Positions 35,949 through 44,167 of a stretch of 64,000 nucleotides of DNA are shown piece after piece. The notes below the pieces were generated by a model. That model was not told the DNA's origin and did no database searches. It saw only the letters and a list, made by a program, of their open reading frames with translations. The stretch's first letter is position 1, and each line of letters starts with the position of its first letter. The position numbers were made by a program, and so were the translations under genes. The stretch is from the NCBI GenBank assembly GCA_017644185.1, contig JAEPMA010000010.1, forward strand, positions 55,785 through 119,784. The letters are read 5' to 3'. The DNA comes from Rhodospirillales bacterium (GTDB lineage Bacteria; Pseudomonadota; Alphaproteobacteria; Rhodospirillales; Casp-alpha2).

Positions 35949-36607
35949 TCACCGGCCTCGCTCAGATTGAGCTCCGCATTCTGTCCCGCGTTTGCTGCGT
36001 CCAGAACCCGCACAAGGACTTCCGGTTCCTGAGCCCCGGAAATCACCATGTTTCCCTCGAAAGCGAAGGCGGGCACACCATTGATACCAAGCCGGTGGGC
36101 ACGGGCATTTTCTTCATATATCTCGGCGACGTCGGCAGTGCTCTCCAGGTAACGTTTGAGCTGATCCCGATCGATCCCGAATTCCTCACCGATTCCGGCA
36201 AGCGTGTCCGTGTCGCCGATATCCACGCCATCGATGAAATAAGCCTCGAAAAGGCGCTCAACCAAGGGAGCGACGTCTATGCTTCGGCCCGCGTGGCGGA
36301 TCAGCCGGTGCGAGGCGACGGAGTTCGGCGTGCGCCGGATCCGGTCGAAGGCAAAGTCGATTTCGACAGACAGCCCGGCTTCGCCGATCGCACCATAGAC
36401 GCGACGGACTCGGGTTTCGGAGCCGAACTTCTTGATCAGATAGGCGGTCCGGTCGATGCCGTCCGGTGGCATGTCCGGATTGAGCATGAACGGACGCCAG
36501 TTGATCCTGACATGAACGCCCGGCCTAAGCGCCAGGGCACGCTCCAACCGGCGCTTGCCGATGTAGCACCAGGGGCAGACTGTGTCGAAGATGACGTCGA
36601 GCTGCAT
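35945..36607 (-). CDS. DsbA-family (FrnE-like) oxidoreductase
   Basis: A thioredoxin-fold protein of 220 residues with a C-P-W-C active site at about residues 11-14 (D-T-V-C-P-W-C-Y-I-G-K), a helical insertion, and the cis-proline loop G-V-P-A-F at about 180. There is no signal peptide, so it acts in the cytoplasm. The family includes FrnE-type disulfide isomerases and 2-hydroxychromene-2-carboxylate isomerase relatives; the C-P-W-C pair favours redox chemistry. It overlaps the gene after it by four bases and follows gcdH after 42 bases, so it belongs to the same reverse-strand block. Confidence 0.88.
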   Translation of the reverse strand: MQLDVIFDTVCPWCYIGKRRLERALALRPGVHVRINWRPFMLNPDMPPDGIDRTAYLIKKFGSETRVRRVYGAIGEAGLSVEIDFAFDRIRRTPNSVASHRLIRHAGRSIDVAPLVERLFEAYFIDGVDIGDTDTLAGIGEEFGIDRDQLKRYLESTADVAEIYEENARAHRLGINGVPAFAFEGNMVISGAQEPEVLVRVLDAANAGQNAELNLSEAGE

Positions 36608-36649
36608 TCGCGTCTCCTAACGCCGCTGCCCCAATGTGCCAGCAGACCT

Positions 36650-37831
36650 TTACCCGGTAAAGGCCTGCAGCCCGGTCTGCGCCCGGCCAAGGATCAACGC
36701 GTGAATATCATGCGTGCCTTCATACGTGATAACCGTTTCTAGGTTAAGCATATGACGCATCACGTGATATTCGTCGGCAATCCCGTTGCCGCCGTGCATG
36801 TCGCGGGCCATCCGGGCGATATCCAGGGCTTTACCGGTGGAGTTGCGTTTGACCAGTGAGATGTTCTCCGGCGGGCAGTTGTCTTCGTCCAGAAGCCGGC
36901 CGACGCGCAGCACGGATTGCAGTCCGATGGTGATTTCCGTCTGCATATCGGCGAGTTTCTTTTGAACCAACTGGTTGTTGGCGAGTGGGCGACCGAACTG
37001 CTTACGTTCAAGCGTGTACTCGCGTGCCGCATGCCAGCAGAACTCGGCGGCGCCAAGCGCGCCCCACGCGATACCGAAACGTGCCTTGTTGAGGCACCCA
37101 AACGGTCCCGCGAGGCCGGACACGTTGGGGAGAAGGGCGTCTTCGCCAACCTCGACACCATCCAGAGAAATATCACCTGTCACCGATGCGCGGAGCGAGA
37201 GCTTGCCTTCGATCTTGTTGGCAGACAGCCCCTTCATCCCTTTTTCGAGAACGAAACCGCGCACCTTATCGTCCAGTTTCGCCCAAACCACGAAAACGTC
37301 GGCGATCGGGGCGTTGGAGATCCACATTTTTGAGCCGGTCAGCTTGTAGCCACCGTCGATCTTCTCCGCGCGAGTCTTCATGCCGCCCGGATCTGAGCCG
37401 AAATCAGGCTCGGTCAGGCCGAAGCAGCCGACCAGTTCGCCGGTTGCGAGCTTCGGCAGGTACTTCTTCTTTTGATCTTCTGTCCCATAGGCATTGATGG
37501 GATGCATCACCAACGACGACTGCACGCTGAGAGCGGAGCGGTATCCGCTGTCGACGCGTTCCACTTCGCGCGCGATCAAGCCGTAACACACATTGTTCAC
37601 GCCGGCGCCGCCGTATTCTTCCGGGATGGTCGGGCCGAGAAGACCCAGTTCGCCGAATTCGTTCATGATCTCGCGGTCGAACTTCTCGTTCCGATACGCT
37701 TCAAGCACGCGCGGCATCAGTTTGTCCTGGGCGTAATCGCGCGCGGTGTCACGCACCATGCGCTCTTCCTCGCTGAGTTGCGTATCAAACAGGAACGGGT
37801 CATCCCATTGAAATTCAGGCTTATTCGGCAT
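36650..37831 (-). CDS. gcdH: Glutaryl-CoA dehydrogenase
   Basis: This FAD enzyme converts glutaryl-CoA to crotonyl-CoA and CO2 in lysine, tryptophan and glutarate breakdown. The 393-residue acyl-CoA dehydrogenase fold shows [13 protein letters not shown] and M-W-I-S-N-A-P for FAD and substrate binding. E-R-K-Q-F-G-R-P-L comes later. The catalytic glutamate lies in T-Y-E-G-T-H-D-I-H, followed by [10 protein letters not shown], typical of GcdH rather than short-chain dehydrogenases. It follows the nitrile hydratase-like genes after 38 bases on the same strand. Confidence 0.94.
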   Translation of the reverse strand: MPNKPEFQWDDPFLFDTQLSEEERMVRDTARDYAQDKLMPRVLEAYRNEKFDREIMNEFGELGLLGPTIPEEYGGAGVNNVCYGLIAREVERVDSGYRSALSVQSSLVMHPINAYGTEDQKKKYLPKLATGELVGCFGLTEPDFGSDPGGMKTRAEKIDGGYKLTGSKMWISNAPIADVFVVWAKLDDKVRGFVLEKGMKGLSANKIEGKLSLRASVTGDISLDGVEVGEDALLPNVSGLAGPFGCLNKARFGIAWGALGAAEFCWHAAREYTLERKQFGRPLANNQLVQKKLADMQTEITIGLQSVLRVGRLLDEDNCPPENISLVKRNSTGKALDIARMARDMHGGNGIADEYHVMRHMLNLETVITYEGTHDIHALILGRAQTGLQAFTG

Positions 37832-37869
37832 TATTTCCTCTTGTTGGCAATGCGCCTGCGTCGGCGCGT

Positions 37870-38505
37870 TCAGATGTCTTCGGGTGACTTGGCGGGCGTG
37901 ACGCCGACCATACTGTCACGGGTAATCAGCCGGGCGAGCTGTTGTTCGTCCCAGTCGCCGGTGCCGTCAGGCCGTGCCGGCAGGACGAGATAGCGCAGAT
38001 CGGCAGTCGAGTCATGTACGCGTACCTCGACATTATCCGGAATATGTGTCCCAAACTCTTCCAGAACCTTTCTGGGTTCCTTGACGGCCCGGCTTCTATA
38101 GGCACGGGATTTGTACCAGTCCGGCGGCAGCCCGATCAGCAAGCGCGGGTAGCAGGAACAAAGCGTGCAGACGACGATATTGTGAACGTCAGCCGTGTTT
38201 TCGATGGCCTTGATCGGGATATCCCCGATGTCGATGCCGATCTCGGCAGCGGCCTTGGCGCAGTTGTCGAGGACGCGCGCCTTATAGTTCGGGTCGACCC
38301 AGGTCTTGGCCACCAGTCGAGCGCCCAGCGCCGGTTCTTTGCTGTCCATCAGCTCAATCTGCTGACGTAATTCATCGGCGGTGCAGATGCCTTTCTCGAC
38401 AATCAACTCGGCGACCGCCTGTGTCATCACCATGCGTTCGGAGAAGGGGAAATCCTCGATATCCGGCTGATAATCGGCGTGATCATGGGAGTGACCTTTG
38501 CTCAT
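37870..38505 (-). CDS. Cobalt-type nitrile hydratase alpha / thiocyanate hydrolase gamma subunit
   Basis: The metal-bearing catalytic subunit has 211 residues. The metal-binding motif V-C-T-L-C-S-C at about 112-118 has Thr between the first and second cysteines, the cobalt-type form, and is followed by Y-P-R and G-L-P-P-D-W-Y-K. In this family two of the cysteines are oxidised to sulfinic and sulfenic acids and the metal hydrates nitriles or hydrolyses thiocyanate. The N-terminus is His-rich (G-H-S-H-D-H). It overlaps the upstream half-beta gene by four bases. No dedicated activator or metallochaperone gene is adjacent. Confidence 0.92.
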   Translation of the reverse strand: MSKGHSHDHADYQPDIEDFPFSERMVMTQAVAELIVEKGICTADELRQQIELMDSKEPALGARLVAKTWVDPNYKARVLDNCAKAAAEIGIDIGDIPIKAIENTADVHNIVVCTLCSCYPRLLIGLPPDWYKSRAYRSRAVKEPRKVLEEFGTHIPDNVEVRVHDSTADLRYLVLPARPDGTGDWDEQQLARLITRDSMVGVTPAKSPEDI

Positions 38506-38792
38506 GTCCGGGGCTCCAGCCAGTGCTCGTAAATGTCGATGACGAGGGTGTCCGTGATCGGGCCGTCATAGCCGTCCCAGACCTCGGATTGCTTGAACGA
38601 TACCCGGTAAAGCGGCACGCCAGGCAGGCCGTCGCGGCCGTAGGCCAGCTCTTCCGGGTTTGGATACACACCGGCGATTTCCTGAACCTCGCCGACGCAG
38701 CCGCGCACGAAGAAGGGGGTGCGGACATGTCCTGGGGGATAAGCCTCGCGCACCTGCACCTTGTCGCCAGGAGAATATCTCAGCGCCGTCAT
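38502..38792 (-). CDS. Nitrile hydratase beta C-terminal half / thiocyanate hydrolase alpha-like subunit
   Basis: The 96-residue protein corresponds to the SH3-like C-terminal domain of nitrile hydratase beta: Y-S-P-G-D-K-V-Q-V near the start, H-x-R-T-P-F-F-V-R-G, G-x-V-x-x-I-A-G, and a late L-Y-R-V-S-F with I-D-I-Y-E-H-W-L-E-P. It is encoded as a separate protein rather than fused to the N-terminal half, and four-base overlaps join it to both neighbours. That split is typical of thiocyanate hydrolase (alpha) and three-subunit nitrile hydratases such as the toyocamycin enzyme. It is complete with its own ATG and stop, not a frameshift product. Confidence 0.88.
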   Translation of the reverse strand: MTALRYSPGDKVQVREAYPPGHVRTPFFVRGCVGEVQEIAGVYPNPEELAYGRDGLPGVPLYRVSFKQSEVWDGYDGPITDTLVIDIYEHWLEPRT

Positions 38793-39121
38793 TCCGCGCC
38801 CTCCCGGTCTTTGGTCCAGCGTGCCTCGACTTCGGCCATCTTCTTGCCGAGCTCGTCGACAGTGATCACGCCTTTCTCAAGGAGCAGATTCGTTGCTGAA
38901 GAAATCCATCGTTCGTAATAGCTTAGCTCGTCATAGACGCCCGGACCGAGCTCCTCGATGCCGCGCCGAAGTTCATCCGTTGAGAGCAGCTTGCGGTCGG
39001 GAGTCGACAGTACCTTGACGATGGCATCGACGCGTTTTTCCCACATCGCGTAGTCGTGTTCACTGGCGTCGACGGGCCCGGCTTCGAGGCCGCCCATGTC
39101 GTGGTGTCGGCGGATGGTCAT
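38789..39121 (-). CDS. Nitrile hydratase beta N-terminal half / thiocyanate hydrolase beta-like subunit
   Basis: The 110-residue protein matches the N-terminal helical part of nitrile hydratase beta: H-H-D-M-G-G near the start, Y-A-M-W-E-K-R-V-D-A-I, then Y-D-E-L-S-Y-Y-E-R-W-I-S-S-A and L-L-L-E-K-G-V-I-T. The ATG at 39121 follows AGGAGA; a longer in-frame start would pass through that site. As the first of three overlapping genes it sets the order beta(N), beta(C), alpha, the same order as scnB-scnA-scnC. The promoter should lie in the 39122-39297 gap, which is shared with the divergent GGDEF-EAL gene. Confidence 0.86.
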   Translation of the reverse strand: MTIRRHHDMGGLEAGPVDASEHDYAMWEKRVDAIVKVLSTPDRKLLSTDELRRGIEELGPGVYDELSYYERWISSATNLLLEKGVITVDELGKKMAEVEARWTKDREGAE

Positions 39122-39297
39122 GACATTTTCTCCTGAATATAAAGCTGACATGGAAGATGCCGTTCATCAAGACGCCAGCACCTGCATAATCCTGTTTCTG
39201 GCAGCATCCATTCCCGAAATCAGCCGACGCATTAACTTGTTTTTGCCGTATTAGGCCTTAGTTTGTGCGAAATTAAGTACCCACGAGTCCAATAAGT

Positions 39298-40980
39298 ATG
39301 CCACCACCTGATCACGCCCCGCACCACGGAACAGACAAGGATGCCAGGTTTGGCTCGGCGCTTCTGCATCTGATGGAAGATGCGTGCGCGACGTTGGACA
39401 TCAACGGCCGCATCGATGCCGTCAACGCCGGGATGGAGGAACTGCTCGACACGCATCTAAGCAAGTTGCTCGGCCGTCACTTGTCGGATGTCTTTAGTGA
39501 GGCCAGCCACAAGATCGATGAGGCGCTTGCGGACGGATGCGCGTGGGAAGCGGAAGCCGTGGTCGGGCCGGGGCGGAGCGTGCGGCTGCAACTTTCTCCG
39601 GCATATGACGGTGACGGCAATGCCGCCGGGTGGGTGGCGTTGGCACGGGTGATAGATCTCAATCTCAAAGCTGCCCATGAACTCGCTGCGAGTTACTACG
39701 ATCCGCTGACCAATTTGCCGACCCGGACACTGGTCGTGCGCCGTCTGCAACCCGACCTTCGCCGGGATAGCGGTGATCCGGTACAGGTGACGGTTCTGTG
39801 CGTCGATCTCGACGGCTTCGATGCCGTCAACCGGGAGCAGGGTCGCGCCATCGGCGATCAAGTGCTGGTCGAGACGGCACGTCGGCTCGGCCGCAGCATG
39901 CGCGCGTCCAACATCGTCGGGCGTTTGCAGGAGGATATGTTCGTCGTCGGCATTTCCGACATGCGGACGCACGAGCAGATCAACGCCGTGGCGCAACGCC
40001 TGATCGCCGCCGTATCCGTTCCCTTTCAGGTCAAAGGGGTGCGCGAACCGATCCTGCTGACCGCGAGCGTCGGTATCGCCGTCGCACCCGAGAACGGCAA
40101 CGACGCCGAAGAACTCATCGGGCACGCTCAGGCGGCTGTCGACCTCGCCAAGCAGACCGGCACCGGCACGTATCAGTTCTACACCAACTCGACGGGGGGC
40201 GAGGTGCGCGAACGCCGATCCCGGGTCAACCGGCTAAGGCGTGCCATCGAAGAGGGACAATTGCAGCTTCGCTATCAACCGAAAGTGTCGCTGGCGTCGG
40301 GCGGGATCGTCGCCGCCGAGGCGTTGGTAAGGTGGCAGGATCCGGATTCAGGACTGGTGATGCCGGCAGAGTTCATTCCCCTCGCCGAGGATGCCGGTCT
40401 GATCGATCCACTCGGCCGGAAGGTGCTGGTCGAAGCATGCGAAACACTCGTCGGCTGGAAGAATAGCGGCATGCCGTTTCTGCGTATCGCCGTCAATGTC
40501 TCGGCCCGGGAGATTGCACGGCTGACGTTCTATAACGATCTCATCGCGATATTGAGGGAGACTGGCGTCGAACCCGACGCGCTGGAACTGGAGATCACCG
40601 AGAGCGCGGTGATGGAGGGGGCTGAGGATGTGATCCGCTCGATGCGGGACATCCGAGAACTGGGCGTTCATCTGACTGCGGACGATTTCGGCACCGGTTA
40701 TGCGTCACTGAGCTATCTACGCAAGTTCCCGCTCGACGGCATCAAGATCGATACAACATTCGTCGGTGACATCGCCGCCGGAGGTGGAGGGCTGGCGTCG
40801 GCGGTGATCGCCGTTGGGCATTGTCTTGAGATGAATGTCGTTGCCGAGGGGGTCGAGACCGAAGATCAGCTCAGCTATCTCCGCTGGCGCGACTGCGACG
40901 AGGTGCAGGGCTTCCTGATTTCGAAACCGCTCATCGCTGAAGAGTTCGTCGAGATGGTGCGCAAGGGGCCGGTGCTTTAG
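39298..40980 (+). CDS. PAS-GGDEF-EAL protein, degenerate GGDEF, likely c-di-GMP phosphodiesterase
   Basis: The 560-residue cytoplasmic protein has a PAS-like sensor (about 15-120), a GGDEF domain (about 135-295) and an EAL domain (about 310-555). The GGDEF motif reads Q-E-D-M-F at 211-215, so cyclase activity is unlikely. The EAL domain has E-A-L-V-R-W at 341, E-I-T-E-S, D-D-F-G-T-G-Y-A-S at 462, a catalytic K in G-I-K-I-D, and V-A-E-G-V-E-T, the full set for c-di-GMP hydrolysis. The start is ATG with no strong Shine-Dalgarno. The degenerate domain may bind GTP as an activator, as in some dual-domain enzymes. Confidence 0.9.
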   Translation: MPPPDHAPHHGTDKDARFGSALLHLMEDACATLDINGRIDAVNAGMEELLDTHLSKLLGRHLSDVFSEASHKIDEALADGCAWEAEAVVGPGRSVRLQLSPAYDGDGNAAGWVALARVIDLNLKAAHELAASYYDPLTNLPTRTLVVRRLQPDLRRDSGDPVQVTVLCVDLDGFDAVNREQGRAIGDQVLVETARRLGRSMRASNIVGRLQEDMFVVGISDMRTHEQINAVAQRLIAAVSVPFQVKGVREPILLTASVGIAVAPENGNDAEELIGHAQAAVDLAKQTGTGTYQFYTNSTGGEVRERRSRVNRLRRAIEEGQLQLRYQPKVSLASGGIVAAEALVRWQDPDSGLVMPAEFIPLAEDAGLIDPLGRKVLVEACETLVGWKNSGMPFLRIAVNVSAREIARLTFYNDLIAILRETGVEPDALELEITESAVMEGAEDVIRSMRDIRELGVHLTADDFGTGYASLSYLRKFPLDGIKIDTTFVGDIAAGGGGLASAVIAVGHCLEMNVVAEGVETEDQLSYLRWRDCDEVQGFLISKPLIAEEFVEMVRKGPVL

Positions 40981-41044
40981 GGCGACTTCCCCACGGATCC
41001 CAAATCAAGTTTGCGATGATTGGGATCACTACAATCAGGTGAAC

Positions 41045-41136
41045 GTCATTCCGGCGACGGCCGGAATCCAGGGCAACGCGTCAAAGCTCTCGCCAACTCA
41101 CTTTCTGTATCTGGACCCCGGCCTGCGCCGGGGTGA
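41045..41136. repeat. Palindromic repeat, family A
   Basis: The left arm at 41045-41071 begins GTCATTCCGGC and ends GGAATCCAG. The right arm at 41111-41136 begins CTGGACCCCGG and ends GGGGTGAC. Each arm is itself a short GC hairpin, and the arms also face each other. It lies between the GGDEF-EAL gene and the convergent ubiX, where it may act as a bidirectional terminator. Bases 40999-41013 match part of another copy (56871-56898), so a decayed neighbour copy is present too. Confidence 0.75.
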
Positions 41137-41162
41137 CGAATGGATGAAGAATCGACAGGGTC

Positions 41163-41735
41163 TTACTTACCGTCCGGCCCCATCCAACGATTGATTTCCT
41201 CGTGCTCGATACCGAACAGGTCGAGGGCGCGGCCAACACTTTGACGCACCAATTCATCGATGGTTCGTGGGCGTGCGTAGAACGCCGGCATAGGTGGAAA
41301 AATGATGGCCCCGGCGTCTGTGGCGCGGCGCATCAGATCGATGTGACCGGCGTGATAGGGGGTTTCGCGGACCATCAACACCAGCCTACGGCGCTCCTTG
41401 AGGCAGACGTCGGCGGCACGGATGATCAGGTTATCGGCGTAAGAATTGGCGATCCCTGAAAGGGTCTTGATCGAACACGGCGCGATCAGCATGCCACGGG
41501 TCCGGTAAGACCCGCTGGAAACGCACGCTGCCTGGTCCTTGTTGGAATGTACGATCTCGGCCAGGGATTTGACTTCGTCGATGCTGACATCCGTTTCGAT
41601 CTCGATGGTCCGGCGAGCGACCTCGGACAGGATTAAGTGTGCCGGTTGTCCGATGGACTTGAGCAGTCTCAGCGTTTCGATACCGTAGATGGCGCCTGAT
41701 GCGCCGGTCATGGCAATGAGAATCGGTTCGGGCAT
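41163..41735 (-). CDS. ubiX: UbiX-type flavin prenyltransferase
   Basis: The enzyme joins a dimethylallyl group to FMN to make prenylated FMN, the cofactor of UbiD-family decarboxylases. The 190-residue flavodoxin-like protein starts M-T-G-A-S-G-A-I-Y-G near residue 9. It has C-S-I-K-T-L-S-G-I-A after the middle strand, and the R-R-L-V-L-M-V-R-E-T-P and M-P-A-F-Y signatures. No ubiD gene is in the window. Its promoter region is the 41736-41864 gap, shared with the divergent lipoprotein gene. Confidence 0.94.
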   Translation of the reverse strand: MPEPILIAMTGASGAIYGIETLRLLKSIGQPAHLILSEVARRTIEIETDVSIDEVKSLAEIVHSNKDQAACVSSGSYRTRGMLIAPCSIKTLSGIANSYADNLIIRAADVCLKERRRLVLMVRETPYHAGHIDLMRRATDAGAIIFPPMPAFYARPRTIDELVRQSVGRALDLFGIEHEEINRWMGPDGK

Positions 41736-41864
41736 TCATGTCTCCAGCCGGGAAAGGGACTCTAACTCTAAGATACGGGAAACGCACGGTTTTGGAGCAC
41801 ATCAACTTGTTTTTCTTGCGCGTGCTTTTGTTGTTTGTTTGCGGTGTGCGCGGTATAGAAAAGC

Positions 41865-42377
41865 ATGGATATCAAGTGGACCGTGCTGGCGTTGACCCTC
41901 CTGACCGTTGCAGGTTGCACGGGTGCTGCGCCGTATGTCGATCGTCCGTATGAAATTAATCGCGATGATGCGATGTTTCCGGACGGTCCTCCCGTGACGG
42001 ATGGGGTCAGCGGAACGGTTTGTTACGCGAAGTCGGGCACGACGCCACGCGAGATCAGGGCGCTGGCGGATGCCGAGTGCGCGCGAGGCGGTAACCTGAA
42101 AGCGCAGTTTACCTCTCAATCTCTGAGCCCATGCCCGCTGCTGACCCCGATCGCGGCGCACTTCAGTTGCGTTGGCGCCGTGGCGGGCAGCCGAACGGTT
42201 TCGGGAACGACCGGGTCCGGCGCGCAAGCGGGCGCCCCCCAACCCATGTTCGAAGCGCCGCGCCCAGCAGGACTTGGCCGTTCGTTCGGGTCGATTGACG
42301 CGGGCGATGTCTCGACGACGGCCAAGAGCCAACCGTACCCGACTTATTTGTTCAACGACGGCCAGCGGAACCGCTGA
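41865..42377 (+). CDS. Putative lipoprotein, unknown
   Basis: The 170-residue protein has a lipoprotein signal peptide ending at L-T-V-A-G-C (lipobox Cys near residue 18), so it should be lipid-anchored in the envelope. The mature part contains four more cysteines (V-C-Y, A-E-C, P-C-P and S-C-V contexts) that could form two disulfides, with Pro/Gly/Ser-rich regions toward the C-terminus. I recognise no family. It lies 32 bases upstream of the alpha/beta hydrolase on the same strand. Confidence 0.7.
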   Translation: MDIKWTVLALTLLTVAGCTGAAPYVDRPYEINRDDAMFPDGPPVTDGVSGTVCYAKSGTTPREIRALADAECARGGNLKAQFTSQSLSPCPLLTPIAAHFSCVGAVAGSRTVSGTTGSGAQAGAPQPMFEAPRPAGLGRSFGSIDAGDVSTTAKSQPYPTYLFNDGQRNR

Positions 42378-42409
42378 CGGCCGCGCGATCCCCGGGACCT
42401 TGATCTAAG

Positions 42410-43219
42410 ATGCTCCAAGTCATTCTGACGGCCCTCGGGGCGTATGCCCTGATTGTAATCTCGTTGTTCGTGTTCCAGCGCAACCTGATGTACCACACCG
42501 ACAGTCCGCCGGTGCCCGTACAGCAATCCCAGGTGCCGCAAGCCGAAGAACGCTTCGTTCGGAGCCGTGACGGAATTGAAATCCGGTCCTGGTATCTGCG
42601 GCCGAAGGACGAAAAGCCGGTCATCGTGTTCTTTCACGGTAATGCCGGAACGATCGCGGACCGGGATTTCAAGGCCGGGCCCTGGCATGCCGACGGATAC
42701 GGCGTTTGGCTGGCCGGTTACCGCGGTTTCGGCGGCAATGCCGGCAGTCCGACGGAAAACGGTCTCTATATCGATGCCCGCGCTGCCATCGATGCCCTAA
42801 GAAACGACGGGATCGCACCCAATCAGATGGTGCTTTACGGGGAATCCCTTGGATCCGGCATCGCCACGCAGATGGCGCATGAACTGGCCGAAGCAGGGAC
42901 GCCCCCACTTGCGCTGGTGCTCGAGGCGCCTTTTACGTCGATGGGCGATGCCGCGCAGGCCCGCTATCCTTTCGTCCCGGCACGCTGGCTGGTGAAGGAC
43001 CGATATCGCAACATCGACAAGATCTCGGCTATCGATGCGCCTTTATTCGTGATTCATGGCGATCAGGACCGGGTGATCGGCCAGTCGCATGGGCGCGCGC
43101 TCTATACCGCCGCGAAAGAGCCGAAAAAGGCGCTCTGGATCGACGGCGGCGGCCACACCGATCTGTTCGATTTCGGGGCTGGCCAGGCGGTCATCGAATT
43201 CATCGAGGATTTGGAGTAG
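42410..43219 (+). CDS. Alpha/beta hydrolase, BEM46/ABHD-like
   Basis: The 269-residue protein has one N-terminal membrane segment (about 3-20) and a serine hydrolase domain. The oxyanion region is F-F-H-G-N-A-G, followed by A-G-Y-R-G-F-G-G-N-x-G-S-P. The nucleophile elbow is Y-G-E-S-L-G-S-G, the acid lies in H-G-D-Q-D-R-V-I, and the His in G-G-G-H-T-D-L. This matches the membrane-anchored BEM46/ABHD13/YfhR group, whose physiological substrates are not known. Its stop codon lies directly at the start of a family B repeat. Confidence 0.88.
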   Translation: MLQVILTALGAYALIVISLFVFQRNLMYHTDSPPVPVQQSQVPQAEERFVRSRDGIEIRSWYLRPKDEKPVIVFFHGNAGTIADRDFKAGPWHADGYGVWLAGYRGFGGNAGSPTENGLYIDARAAIDALRNDGIAPNQMVLYGESLGSGIATQMAHELAEAGTPPLALVLEAPFTSMGDAAQARYPFVPARWLVKDRYRNIDKISAIDAPLFVIHGDQDRVIGQSHGRALYTAAKEPKKALWIDGGGHTDLFDFGAGQAVIEFIEDLE

Positions 43220-43220
43220 G

Positions 43221-43337
43221 CCCTCACCCGGCTCGCGTCGCTCGCCACCCTCTCCCTCGGGAGAGGGGTGACGCACCGTTCCCTCTCCCTTGGGAGAGGG
43301 AGGGACCCGCGCGCGTCAGCGCGTGGGAGGGTGAGGG
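43221..43337. repeat. Palindromic repeat, family B, copy 1
   Basis: It begins CCCTCACCCGGCTCGCG, contains two internal CTCTCCC/GGGAGAG hairpins, and ends in GTGAGGG, the complement of its start. It lies between the stop of the alpha/beta hydrolase and the convergent pyrE. A second copy is at 62041-62137 in the same position relative to an upstream TAG stop. Confidence 0.78.
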
Positions 43338-43340
43338 GGC

Positions 43341-44027
43341 TTACAGCGTATCCCGACCGCCGTGATCGGCGGACCATTTGATCGGGTCTTCAAGGAAGGC
43401 GCGGACCCCATCCAGGCTTTCCTGCGGGAAATCACCGCCCCGGGTCGCTTCGGCCAGCACGTCTTGCCACGTCGCCAGATAGTGCAGTTTGACGCCCATG
43501 TTGGCGAAGGTCTCTTCCGCGCCGGGAAACGCCCCGTAAAAGAACACAACGAAAATGTCTTCGACTGTTGCGCCCGCATCCCTGAGGGCGTTGACGAAAT
43601 TCACCTTGGAGCCGCCATCGGTGGCCAAATCCTCGACCAGGATGACCTTGGCGCCTTCCGGCATGGAGCCTTCGATTTGTGCGCCGCGCCCAAACCCCTT
43701 GGGTTTCTTACGGACGTAAAGCATCGGCTTGGAGAGAGCTTCGGAAAGCCAGGACGAGTAGGGAATCCCGGCCGTTTCCCCACCCGCCAGGAAGTCGACC
43801 GAAGCCATGTCGGTGTCTTCGGACAGCATTTCCGCGCCCATCTCGATGATACGGCGGCGCGCATCCAGGAACGAGATCACCCAGCGGCAATCGATGTAGA
43901 CCGGGCTCGCCCATCCGGCGGTCAGCATGTAGGGTTCCTGCGGGCGGAAATTGACGGCCTTGATATCGAGCAGAAGCCGCGCCGTTTCCATGCCGCGGGC
44001 GCTGCTTTGGGTGGTTGTGTCGGACAT
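43341..44027 (-). CDS. pyrE: Orotate phosphoribosyltransferase
   Basis: The enzyme adds ribose 5-phosphate from PRPP to orotate to make orotidine monophosphate in pyrimidine synthesis. The protein has 228 residues. The PRPP-binding motif V-I-L-V-E-D-L-A-T-D-G-G-S-K is complete, and the Y-V-R-K-K-P-K-G-F-G loop and an A-G-G-E-T-A-G-I-P segment match PyrE. It is divergent from the TPR-sulfotransferase gene with a 140-base gap, and convergent with a repeat and the alpha/beta hydrolase. Confidence 0.93.
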   Translation of the reverse strand: MSDTTTQSSARGMETARLLLDIKAVNFRPQEPYMLTAGWASPVYIDCRWVISFLDARRRIIEMGAEMLSEDTDMASVDFLAGGETAGIPYSSWLSEALSKPMLYVRKKPKGFGRGAQIEGSMPEGAKVILVEDLATDGGSKVNFVNALRDAGATVEDIFVVFFYGAFPGAEETFANMGVKLHYLATWQDVLAEATRGGDFPQESLDGVRAFLEDPIKWSADHGGRDTL

Positions 44028-44167
44028 GCTTTTCCCGTTCTATGCTTGGGTGAGAAGACGGGTTGTTTTTAAGCGCTTCCGCCGCGGATGACAATCTGGC
44101 GTTGACTTGTCCGAAGGGCCACGCCATCCCAAGTAAGGCTCATGTCTCGGACCGTGGGGAGACCTTT

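Noticed and set aside
38502..39121. The split nitrile hydratase beta as a frameshifted single gene
   Set aside because: Both halves have their own ATG or overlap-coupled start, and the split matches a known natural three-subunit arrangement.
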